A program made the translations under genes and the position numbers. Below, one piece after another: positions 1 to 4,957 of a stretch of DNA of 6,838 nt. Origin of the DNA: an uncultured Lachnospiraceae bacterium (GTDB lineage Bacteria; Bacillota; Clostridia; Lachnospirales; Lachnospiraceae); NCBI GenBank assembly GCA_946630645.1, contig CAMOZD010000070.1, forward strand, positions 1 to 6,838, read 5' to 3'. How positions within the stretch are numbered: the stretch's first letter is position 1; each line of letters opens with the position of its first letter. The notes under the pieces are model-generated. The model was not told the origin of the DNA and made no database searches. It worked only from the letters and a program-made list of their open reading frames with translations.

Positions 1-662
1 GGGCAGCCTATCATGAGACTGACCTTTCCAAGGATTTCCCATCGGCCACGGGAATCCGGAACTTTCTTAAAGAGTCCGGGACCGGTCAGACCAGCCGGCT
101 CATGGCTATGACAGGTCTTGGCAGAGACCTGGCAGAGGACCTGGCTGACCGTTACGGCAGGGGAGACCGGGTGGACTGGGATGACCTGATGGCTCTTTTG
201 GATTACCAGATTATCTACTCTGACCTTACAGGGTATCTGGGACTCGATGCGGAGCTTGCCGGCAGGATCCGGCACTTTCACAGGGCCGGCATGTCTTTCG
301 GGGACCTGACTAGATGTCTCCATGCAAAACATAGGACGGATACAGCCCTGCAGAGGGCCCTGCTCCACCTGGTCCTGCAGATTGGGGACCGGAGACTTCC
401 CCTGAAGCAACCTGGCAGCTTATTTCCCTACATCCGGGTTCTTGGTTTTAAAAGGAAGGCGGGGCCGCTTCTGGCAGCGGTCAGGGACCGGTGTCCTGTT
501 CCCTTGATCCAGAAGTATTCGGACCGGAGGCTGCTGGATGATGAGGCTCTGTACTTCTACGATATTGATATGAAATGTGAGACTCTCTACGAGCAGATTG
601 CTGCCGGAAAAAGTGGACGCAGGGCGGTCCATGTGGGGGAGAGACAACAAGTGATCGTGTGA
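1..662 (+). CDS. tmcAL: tRNA(Met) cytidine acetate ligase TmcAL, 3' part (5' end outside window)
   Basis: The frame is open from base 3 to the TGA at 660-662, giving 219 visible residues with no start codon needed inside the window. Family knowledge: TmcAL activates acetate with ATP and makes N4-acetylcytidine at wobble position 34 of elongator tRNA-Met; it was formerly annotated as a YlbM-type nucleotidyltransferase. What shows this: the early motif SATGIRNFLKE (bases about 42-74), then a helical C-terminal half with LQRALLHLVLQI and PYIRVLGFKRKAGPLL, both characteristic of the TmcAL C-terminal region. The family is usually about 400 residues or more, so roughly the N-terminal half, including the HxGH nucleotidyltransferase motif, lies upstream of the window. 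The ATG at base 102 is internal: the SATGIR motif precedes it in frame, so a start there would remove conserved sequence. I see no frameshift. The assignment rests on remembered motifs, not a search. Confidence 0.85.
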   Translation, partial: AAYHETDLSKDFPSATGIRNFLKESGTGQTSRLMAMTGLGRDLAEDLADRYGRGDRVDWDDLMALLDYQIIYSDLTGYLGLDAELAGRIRHFHRAGMSFGDLTRCLHAKHRTDTALQRALLHLVLQIGDRRLPLKQPGSLFPYIRVLGFKRKAGPLLAAVRDRCPVPLIQKYSDRRLLDDEALYFYDIDMKCETLYEQIAAGKSGRRAVHVGERQQVIV

Positions 663-713
663 GGATATGTTTTTAATCATCTGTCAGGCAGAATATTAAT
701 GGAAAATAAAATC

Positions 714-755
714 AGCGATACCATCGGATTTTCCGGGGTATGGTGGCGTTTTTGA
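714..755 (+). terminator. Possible weak terminator after tmcAL
   Basis: An imperfect hairpin can be drawn in which ACCAT (720-724) pairs with ATGGT (739-743) and AGCG pairs outward with GCGT across a mismatch. CGG/CCG pairs inside, and TTTTT follows at 749-753. The stem has mismatches and a bulge, so this is tentative. It is the only terminator-like structure in the 143 bases between tmcAL and the patatin gene. Confidence 0.3.
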
Positions 756-805
756 ATATTATAGTATTTTGGTATTTTTTTGTTTTTAAGAAAGCAGGTG
801 TGTTT

Positions 806-1657
806 ATGTATTATGAAGCAGGATTAGTATTGGAAGGTGGGGGCATGCGTGGTGTTTATACGGCGGGTGTCCTGGATGCACTTCTTGATAAGGAGATTAT
901 ATTTTCCAGTATCTATGGGGTGTCGGCGGGGGCTTGCCATGCCTGCAGCTATGCTTCGGGACAGAAGGGCAGGGCTTTCCGGGCTAATGTGGATTACCTG
1001 GATGATCCTGAGTATCTCAGTATCAGGAGTCTCTTGAAGACGGGGGATATTTTTGGTGCGGATTTTGCTTATTCCAAGATTCCGGATGTGCTGGACCCTT
1101 ATGACCATGAAGCCTTTTTTAAATATCCCGGTAAGTTTTATGTAGTGGTGACGAATGTGGATACGGGCCAGGCGGAGTACCTTAGGGTCAGAGATTTGAG
1201 GAAGCATATTTGGATGATCCGGGCATCTGCTTCTATGCCCCTGGTATCGAGGACCATAGGGATCCATGGCAAGCTGTATCTTGACGGGGGTGTGGCTGAC
1301 AGTATTCCAATCAGAAGGTCTCAGCAGGATGGCAATCAGAAGAATCTTGTGGTACTGACCCGGGATATTGATTACCGGAAGGGGCCTAACCCGGCCATGA
1401 AGCTGGTCAAGCTTCGTTATCATGGTAAGACGGCCTTTATTGAAGCCAATGAAAACCGGCATATCCGTTATAATGAGACCCTTGATTACCTCAGGGAAGA
1501 GGAAGAAGCCGGCCGTGTATTTGTGATCAGGCCCACGGAAAAGGTGGAAGTTGGGAGGATTGAAAAGGACAGGGAGAAGCTGACTGCTTTATATCAGAGG
1601 GGCTACGATGATACCATGAATGCTATGGATGACCTTGTCAGCTATCTGGAGGCTTGA
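806..1657 (+). CDS. Patatin-like phospholipase family protein (YjjU-like)
   Basis: This is a 283-residue predicted cytoplasmic serine acyl hydrolase with a Ser-Asp dyad. Visible motifs: the oxyanion-hole loop EGGGMRG (residues 10-16), the nucleophile elbow GVSAG (38-42, Ser40) and the catalytic DGG (Asp160). The region around RASASMPL (139-146) is also typical of bacterial patatins. There is no signal peptide or clear membrane segment when translation starts at 806. That start is preferred because GCAGGTG at 794-800 sits 5 bases upstream and the conserved domain begins at once. The in-frame ATG at 740 would add 22 hydrophobic residues and has no ribosome binding site. Upstream, TTGAAT (752-757) and a TGG-TATTTT element (771-778) form at best a poor promoter. 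The natural substrate cannot be read from sequence; acylglycerols or phospholipids are the family expectation. It stands alone, convergent with murI. Confidence 0.85.
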   Translation: MYYEAGLVLEGGGMRGVYTAGVLDALLDKEIIFSSIYGVSAGACHACSYASGQKGRAFRANVDYLDDPEYLSIRSLLKTGDIFGADFAYSKIPDVLDPYDHEAFFKYPGKFYVVVTNVDTGQAEYLRVRDLRKHIWMIRASASMPLVSRTIGIHGKLYLDGGVADSIPIRRSQQDGNQKNLVVLTRDIDYRKGPNPAMKLVKLRYHGKTAFIEANENRHIRYNETLDYLREEEEAGRVFVIRPTEKVEVGRIEKDREKLTALYQRGYDDTMNAMDDLVSYLEA

Positions 1658-1730
1658 GCAGACAAGCAGAGCAAAAGTCTTTGAAAGGCGTCAGGCCATC
1701 AATTGTTATGATGTAAAAATATTATAATAA

Positions 1731-1744
1731 GGGATAATTATCCC
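1731..1744. repeat. 14-base perfect palindrome
   Basis: GGGATAATTATCCC is fully self-complementary. It lies 73 bases past the patatin stop and directly after an AT-rich stretch containing TATAAT (1723-1728). It could be a protein-binding site or the first element of the hairpin series that follows. No good -35 lies at the proper distance from that TATAAT (TTGTTA at 1703 leaves only 14 bases), so a promoter here is doubtful. Confidence 0.5.
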
Positions 1745-1756
1745 TATGCAGCAGAA

Positions 1757-1782
1757 AAGTCCACGGCTTTTGCCGTGGACTT
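1757..1782. terminator. Strong hairpin with TTTT loop, possible bidirectional terminator
   Basis: An 11-bp perfect stem (AAGTCCACGGC, 1757-1767, with its complement at 1772-1782) closes a TTTT loop. On the minus strand the GC-rich core is followed by TTTTCTGC, a plausible intrinsic terminator for transcription coming from murI. On the plus strand the tail TTGATCTATT is only weakly T-rich. Position in a convergent gap supports a terminator role, though several such structures occur here in series. Confidence 0.5.
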
Positions 1783-1792
1783 GATCTATTGT

Positions 1793-1828
1793 CTGAAAGG
1801 TTCTTCGGGACCTTTCAGTTTATATTAT
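1793..1828 (+). terminator. UUCG-capped hairpin, probable terminator of the patatin gene
   Basis: The stem CTGAAAGGTTC (1793-1803) pairs with GGACCTTTCAG (1808-1818) over 11 bp, including one G-U pair. The loop is TTCG (1804-1807) closed by C-G, the very stable UUCG tetraloop. The tail TTTATATTAT (1819-1828) has seven T in ten. Of the structures in this gap this is the best plus-strand terminator, although it lies about 135 bases beyond the patatin stop. Confidence 0.55.
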
Positions 1829-1834
1829 GATTTA

Positions 1835-1859
1835 ATCCAGGGAGATCATCTCCCTGGAT
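1835..1859. repeat. Near-perfect inverted repeat, fourth in the series
   Basis: ATCCAGGGAGAT (1835-1846) is repeated as its exact complement at 1848-1859, separated by one C. In RNA the central pairs would open to form the loop. No T-run follows on either strand, so a terminator role is not supported. The rest of the gap (1861-1957) shows no gene and nothing else I can name. Confidence 0.5.
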
Positions 1860-1957
1860 CTTCGCTTCTGGGCAATCTGTTTCGGAAAACCTTATTCCCG
1901 GATTCCTGGTCCCTGAGGATCTGCTTCCCGGAAGGCCTGCCTGCTTAAGAACTGGCT

Positions 1958-1998
1958 CTGGAAAATATCAGGCCGGGGCTGGAAAATCTAAGACCGGG
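1958..1998. repeat. Tandem repeat, two 20-base copies with period 21
   Basis: Copy one (1958-1977, beginning CTGGAAAATATC) and copy two (1979-1998, beginning CTGGAAAATCTA) match at 17 of 20 positions and both end in CCGGG. Copy two supplies the distal arm and the T-rich tail of the murI terminator, so copy one looks like a partial duplication of that terminator end. Confidence 0.5.
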
Positions 1999-2015
1999 CC
2001 TCAAAGCACCCGGTC
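1985..2015 (-). terminator. Intrinsic terminator of murI
   Basis: Read on the minus strand, GACCGGG (2015-2009) pairs with CCCGGTC (1998-1992) across a 10-base loop and is followed by TTAGATTTT. The first arm overlaps the murI stop codon (TGA, 2016-2014). The stem is 7 bp and GC-rich, with a moderately T-rich tail. Confidence 0.55.
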
Positions 2016-2805
2016 AGAATTCCGGGAGGGTAAAGAGCCTTTTGGAGAGGGCCAGCAGTTCTTCCTTGCCGGAGCTGTTGAGGAATTCCAGACTGCCGGT
2101 CTTTTCCGGGCCGGGTTCTCTTAGAAGATCTTCTTTTTTCAGCCTTCGCTGCAGCTCTTTGGCAGTTCCGTAGCCTCCGTCATAGATCTGGACGGAGGGA
2201 CCGACTACCTTGCGGATGGCCTTCTTGAGGAAGGGGTAATGGGTGCAGCCGAGGACGATGCCGGTCACGCCCTTTCCCCGGTAAGGGGAGAGGAGATTCC
2301 GGAGAAAATGATCTAATTTTTCTCCTTCCAGGATGCCTGCCTCCACAAATTCCATGAGACCGGGGCAGGGAAGGGGGATGATCTGGGCCTGGTCCAGGTA
2401 ACGCTGTTCCAGGTCATGGAACTTTTTTTCCTTTAGGGTGAAAGGGGTAGCCATAACCAGGACCCGGGCGTGATCTTCGGCCATGACTGCCGGCTTGACG
2501 GCAGGCTCCACACCGACGATGGGCATGAAGGGATACATGGTCCGCAGGGTTTTGACCGCCGCACTGGTTGCCGTATTGCAGGCGATGGCCGCTGCCTTGA
2601 TTTTATGTTGATTTACCATATTTGTGACACAGGAAACCGTCAGCTGTCTTACCTGGGCCATATCCTTGGTCCCGTAAGGAGCGTTGGCGGAGTCGCCAAA
2701 ATAGATATATTTTTCATCAGGCATCAGCCGGACGATTTCACGAAGTACACTGATGCCTCCCATACCGGAATCAAAAACCAGAATGGGTGATTCTTTTAGG
2801 TCCAT
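2014..2805 (-). CDS. murI: Glutamate racemase
   Basis: MurI interconverts L- and D-glutamate without a cofactor and supplies D-glutamate for peptidoglycan stem peptides in the cytoplasm. The 263-residue product matches the usual family length. Visible motifs: VFDSGMGG near the N-terminus (Asp12, Ser13), YFGDSANAPYG (35-45), the first catalytic cysteine in ACNTAT (Cys76) and the second in LGCTHYP (Cys187, with His189). Both active-site cysteines are present. The ATG at 2805 is chosen because AAGGA (2818-2814) lies 8 bases upstream and the conserved sequence starts within ten residues. In-frame starts further out (ATG at 2850, TTG at 2907) add Arg/Pro-rich sequence and have no ribosome binding site. 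It is transcribed alone, away from yfcE, from a promoter about 130 bases upstream, leaving a leader with a GC-rich hairpin. It ends against a terminator that overlaps the stop codon. Confidence 0.96.
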   Translation of the reverse strand: MDLKESPILVFDSGMGGISVLREIVRLMPDEKYIYFGDSANAPYGTKDMAQVRQLTVSCVTNMVNQHKIKAAAIACNTATSAAVKTLRTMYPFMPIVGVEPAVKPAVMAEDHARVLVMATPFTLKEKKFHDLEQRYLDQAQIIPLPCPGLMEFVEAGILEGEKLDHFLRNLLSPYRGKGVTGIVLGCTHYPFLKKAIRKVVGPSVQIYDGGYGTAKELQRRLKKEDLLREPGPEKTGSLEFLNSSGKEELLALSKRLFTLPEF

Positions 2806-2856
2806 AGGGCGTATCCTTTCCTGAAAAATAAATGTGATTTCTGATCTCATGGGTGG

Positions 2857-2888
2857 CCGGTCCTGGCGGCGGCTGGGCCGGGGACCGG
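2857..2888 (-). other. GC-rich hairpin in the murI 5' leader
   Basis: CCGGTCC (2857-2863) and GGACCGG (2882-2888) form a 7-bp stem in the murI leader RNA, with a further GGC/GCC pairing inside. It lies between the predicted transcription start (near 2934) and the ribosome binding site (2822-2814). It is not followed by a T-run, so it is not a simple attenuator. It matches no riboswitch class that I recognise. Confidence 0.4.
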
Positions 2889-2940
2889 ATCTGCCGGTGG
2901 ATTTCAAAGGTTATCTTTTAATAGTTTTAGGTTTTTCAAT

Positions 2941-2969
2941 AGTATAGTTTCTTTTTTTTGTGAAATCAA
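2941..2969 (-). promoter_or_regulatory. Vegetative promoter of murI
   Basis: On the minus strand TTGATT (2969-2964) is followed after exactly 17 bases by TATACT (2946-2941), a good sigma-A type pair with an A-rich spacer. Transcription would start near 2934, leaving a leader of about 130 bases before the murI ATG. Confidence 0.65.
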
Positions 2970-2976
2970 GTATAAT
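2948..2976 (+). promoter_or_regulatory. Probable promoter of yfcE-yerC
   Basis: A consensus TATAAT at 2971-2976 has a T-rich, poor -35 (TTTCTT, 2948-2953) at 17 bases, preceded by further T-rich sequence. It interleaves with the oppositely directed murI promoter. A small hairpin, CCGGAA/TTCCGG (3020-3034, 3-base loop), lies in the leader just upstream of the yfcE ribosome binding site. Confidence 0.5.
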
Positions 2977-3059
2977 ATATCTTCAGGGAAGGCTTTCAGA
3001 GGGGCAGATATAAGACAAACCGGAATGGTTCCGGGATCAGAGTAGAGAGGAAGTTGATA

Positions 3060-3599
3060 ATGAGCCGATATCTGGTAGTTAGCGATAACCATGGAAATCT
3101 TGATAATCTGAAGAAGGTTCTTAAAAAATACAGAAATGAGATTGATGGTTTGATCCATTGTGGAGATATGGAGATTCCGCCGACCATGCTTGAACAGATG
3201 GCAGGTCTGCCTGTCTATATGGCTGAGGGCAATTGTGACTACTATTTCGACCGTGATTCAGAGGAGGTTTTCGAACTGGGAGACCACCATGTTGCTCTGG
3301 TTACCCACGGCGACAGACATGGAATTAACTGGGGAACAGAGGGACTTCTTTCCAGGGCCCAGGAGATGGGAGCGGATATCGTTTTTTTCGGACACACTCA
3401 CCGGCCTGCCTGGTATGAGTTTACCGACGAGCAGGTAACCATGTTTAATCCTGGCAGTATCGCCCTGCCAAGACAGTTTGAACCCCTTGGTCCCACATTT
3501 ATGATTCTTGATATTAAGGAAGATGGAAGTCTTGTGCCCACCTTCTGCTGTATGAGCAGGATATTCGGGGGCAAGCTGCATCGGTTTGATCCCAGATAG
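3060..3599 (+). CDS. yfcE: YfcE/YsnB-type metallophosphoesterase
   Basis: This is a 179-residue calcineurin-like phosphodiesterase of the YfcE/MJ0936 family, cytoplasmic, expected to use a di-metal (often Mn) centre on phosphodiesters; the physiological substrate is not settled for the family. Metal-ligand motifs appear in the canonical order: SDNHG (Asp9, His11), HCGD (Asp36), GNCD (Asn58), THGD (His83) and GHTH (His112, His114), followed by NPGS. All expected ligands are present and the length is normal. The ATG at 3060 is chosen because AGAGAGGAAG (3044-3053) lies just upstream; the in-frame TTG at 3054 would overlap that site and adds only two residues. It diverges from murI and precedes yerC by 79 bases without a terminator between them, so co-transcription is likely. 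Confidence 0.93.
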   Translation: MSRYLVVSDNHGNLDNLKKVLKKYRNEIDGLIHCGDMEIPPTMLEQMAGLPVYMAEGNCDYYFDRDSEEVFELGDHHVALVTHGDRHGINWGTEGLLSRAQEMGADIVFFGHTHRPAWYEFTDEQVTMFNPGSIALPRQFEPLGPTFMILDIKEDGSLVPTFCCMSRIFGGKLHRFDPR

Positions 3600-3612
3600 A
3601 AGCTGGATAAAA

Positions 3613-3630
3613 GACCTGCCGGGACCTGCC
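3613..3630. repeat. Short tandem repeat between yfcE and yerC
   Basis: GACCTGCC occurs twice with a 10-base period (3613-3620 and 3623-3630) and is followed by CGGGCCTGGCAG, so CTGCC/GGCAG and CCGGG/CCCGG pairings are possible. No T-run follows, so this does not look like a terminator. It may only be a structured linker in the yfcE-yerC transcript. Confidence 0.35.
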
Positions 3631-3678
3631 CGGGCCTGGCAGAAGAGATACTAAGACGAGAGACTATGAGGTGAAGTT

Positions 3679-3969
3679 ATGGGTAAGAAGCTGAATACGA
3701 AAGAAATCAACAGGCTGTTTAAGGCCATCCTCACCCTGGAGACAGTGGAAGAATGCCATATGTTTTTTGAGGATCTGTGCACGGTGAATGAGCTCCATTC
3801 CCTGGCCCAGAGGTATGAAGTTGCAGGCATGCTCAGGCATAACAGCACCTATAATGAAGTGGCGGAGGCCACAGGGGCCTCCACCGCAACAATAAGCCGG
3901 GTGAACCGGACACTTAATTATGGTAATGATGGTTACGACATGACTTTTGGCAGACTAAAGGAAGACTAA
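3679..3969 (+). CDS. yerC: YerC/YecD family TrpR-related DNA-binding protein
   Basis: This is a 96-residue TrpR-superfamily protein. Visible family signature: FFEDLCTVNEL (residues 29-39), LAQRYEVAGML (42-52), and a helix-turn-helix at about 58-79 containing TYNEVAEATGASTATISRV, where the TGAS-ATISR recognition-helix region is diagnostic. It ends with LNYGNDGY as in relatives. The fold is that of the Trp repressor, but tryptophan binding is not established for this branch, so the effector and regulon are unknown. GAGGTGA (3668-3674) precedes the ATG by 4 bases. It follows yfcE, probably in one transcript, and its stop lies 13 bases from the stop of the convergent DUF1836 gene. In B. subtilis yerC lies near pcrA; a pcrA-like gene lies about 2.8 kb downstream here, possibly a stretched remnant of that linkage (inference). 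Confidence 0.92.
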   Translation: MGKKLNTKEINRLFKAILTLETVEECHMFFEDLCTVNELHSLAQRYEVAGMLRHNSTYNEVAEATGASTATISRVNRTLNYGNDGYDMTFGRLKED

Positions 3970-4007
3970 AAAGACTGGTCTGCTACTTTTTCTTTTTGTT
4001 TTTAGTC
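3964..4007. terminator. Shared terminator region between convergent yerC and the DUF1836 gene
   Basis: GACTAAAAA (3964-3972) and TTTTTAGTC (3999-4007) form a perfect 9-bp inverted repeat around three pyrimidine runs (TTTTT at 3987-3991, 3993-3997 and 3999-4003). A smaller AGAC/GTCT stem lies inside. The stems are AT-rich and weak, but the T-runs serve the plus strand and TCTTTTTAG serves the minus strand. The element overlaps both coding ends: the yerC stop and the Lys-rich tail codons of the DUF1836 gene. Confidence 0.4.
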
Positions 4008-4612
4008 CCCGGAGGGGTCTGTTCCATGTGGAGATCGATCAGCTTCTCCACTATTTTTTTCCTGATATAGATGTCATAACTGAGGCTGCAGATGAAGGCG
4101 AAATCATTGAGCCATTCCCTGTCCTGGTCAGAGACCTGTCTGGTCCGGTTCAGATTATCGTCCTTCCTGGACATCTCATAGAGCTTCATGATCTCCTGGC
4201 GGATGTCCTCTAATCTTTCTTCATTGACCATCATATTGTGACTGTAGATCTGCTCTAATGATATCCCGTTCTCCTTGTTTTCCGGAAAATATTTCTCCGC
4301 CAGGGGGGTCAGGAGCTGCTTGATATCAGAGATGGAGAGCATAGTCTTCAGATAGTAGATGATTATGATGAAGAACATGTGGTCCCGGGAATACTTCTTC
4401 TTTATAGAAGGAGGTATGAGCCGGTTTTTCGTGTAATTATTAATCATGGTTTTGGTCATGATCTTATCGTCGGGATATCTTTTTGATGATTCTAATTTTG
4501 ATTCCATAAAGGTGGTAACCTGGTCCATATAGAGCCCGATATCAGGGATATCCTGGGCTGGTATATATTCGGAGTGGAGCAGGTCCTTCAGCCAATCCAT
4601 ATCTTTTTTCAA
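3983..4612 (-). CDS. DUF1836 domain-containing putative transcriptional regulator
   Basis: This is a 209-residue soluble protein. The family signature is clear: MTKTMINNYTKNRLIPPSIKK (residues 52-72) continuing KYSRDH (73-78), then a hydrophobic helix with YYLKTMLSISDIKQLL. DUF1836 proteins are thought to carry a MerR-like winged helix; no ligand or regulon is known to me. The remainder is helical and charged, ending in a KNKKKK tail encoded by the T-runs of the shared terminator. The start is TTG at 4612, not ATG: GGAGG (4624-4620) lies exactly 7 bases upstream, whereas the first in-frame ATG (4600) is 19 bases from it and would lose four residues. Expression probably comes from the strong promoter at 4719-4747, whose spacer holds a 21-base palindrome, so autoregulation is a reasonable inference. 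It diverges from pspA. Confidence 0.88.
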   Translation of the reverse strand: MKKDMDWLKDLLHSEYIPAQDIPDIGLYMDQVTTFMESKLESSKRYPDDKIMTKTMINNYTKNRLIPPSIKKKYSRDHMFFIIIIYYLKTMLSISDIKQLLTPLAEKYFPENKENGISLEQIYSHNMMVNEERLEDIRQEIMKLYEMSRKDDNLNRTRQVSDQDREWLNDFAFICSLSYDIYIRKKIVEKLIDLHMEQTPPGTKNKKKK

Positions 4613-4619
4613 ATTATTT

Positions 4620-4624
4620 CCTCC
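4620..4624 (-). promoter_or_regulatory. Ribosome binding site that fixes a TTG start
   Basis: Read on the minus strand this is GGAGG, 7 bases before TTG at 4612-4610. The optimal spacing makes TTG the likely start of the DUF1836 gene. Confidence 0.75.
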
Positions 4625-4653
4625 AGACTGAAACTGAATAAGCAGTGGATATT

Positions 4654-4696
4654 ACCGGTCTATAGAGACAAGCCCGGGGAGGAATGCCTGACCGGT
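4654..4696 (-). other. Inverted repeat in the DUF1836-gene leader
   Basis: ACCGGTC (4654-4660) and GACCGGT (4690-4696) are exact complements separated by 29 bases containing CCCGGG. In the roughly 100-base leader of the DUF1836 gene transcript they could form a stem. They could instead be paired protein-binding half-sites. No T-run follows. Confidence 0.35.
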
Positions 4697-4718
4697 TCAT
4701 TTTAGTATATGATTCCCT

Positions 4719-4747
4719 ATTATATAGTTTTGAAAACTATATGACAA
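4719..4747 (-). promoter_or_regulatory. Promoter of the DUF1836 gene
   Basis: On the minus strand TTGTCA (4747-4742) and consensus TATAAT (4724-4719) are separated by exactly 17 bases. This is the best sigma-A promoter in the window, with transcription expected to start near 4712. Confidence 0.75.
4722..4742. promoter_or_regulatory. Probable operator: 21-base palindrome inside the promoter
   Basis: The arm ATATAGTTTT (4722-4731) is followed by a single G and then the exact complement AAAACTATAT (4733-4742). It spans the whole spacer between the -35 and -10 of the DUF1836 gene and touches both elements, so a protein bound here should block RNA polymerase. The DUF1836 protein itself is the obvious candidate binder, which is inference. 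TTTTGAA from the palindrome centre recurs at 4805-4811, just upstream of the pspA -35. Confidence 0.6.
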
Positions 4748-4815
4748 GGGGAAAATCCTGCTAAAAATACAGCCCTTCCAAAAGAACGGATATTCATGAA
4801 ATATTTTTGAATTAA

Positions 4816-4844
4816 GTGACAAAAACTCTGAGATAGGATATAAT
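4816..4844 (+). promoter_or_regulatory. Promoter of the pspA operon
   Basis: GTGACA (4816-4821) and TATAAT (4839-4844) are 17 bases apart, a sigma-A type promoter differing from consensus at one base. The start would fall near 4851, giving a leader of about 107 bases that opens with a small hairpin (TCTCTT-GTTT-AAGAGA, 4858-4873). I found no TGAAAC...CGTA pair as expected for a SigW-type envelope-stress promoter. Confidence 0.65.
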
Positions 4845-4957
4845 TAAAACGGATATATCTCTTGTTTAAGAGAGGATGACGCCGACAGAAATCAGACGTT
4901 ACAAGTGTTATGAAGAAGCCCGGAAAAGGTGAGATGATTATGATAGGAGGTTTTATT

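Noticed and set aside
420..680. 86-codon open frame on the minus strand near the tmcAL end
   Set aside because: It overlaps the clear tmcAL coding region, shows no motif, and is best read as a shadow frame.
740..805. N-terminal extension of the patatin gene from ATG 740
   Set aside because: It has no ribosome binding site and adds 22 hydrophobic residues encoded by AT-rich leader sequence; GCAGGTG before ATG 806 and the immediate EGGGMRG motif favour 806.
824..1462. 212-codon open frame on the minus strand
   Set aside because: It lies entirely opposite the patatin gene, has no recognisable domain or ribosome binding site, and is a shadow frame.
2806..2907. N-terminal extension of MurI (TTG 2907 or ATG 2850)
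   Set aside because: Neither start has a Shine-Dalgarno sequence, the added residues are Arg/Pro-rich and unlike MurI, and ATG 2805 has a good site 8 bases upstream.
4910..4957. N-terminal extension of PspA from ATG 4910
   Set aside because: It would place 16 residues before the amphipathic helix that is always N-terminal in PspA; the extension overlaps the AGGAGG used by ATG 4958.
4625..4957. SigW-type envelope-stress promoter upstream of pspA
   Set aside because: TGAAAC occurs at 4629-4634, but no CGTA/CGTC follows at the right distance and it is far from the gene; the GTGACA-17-TATAAT pair explains expression better.
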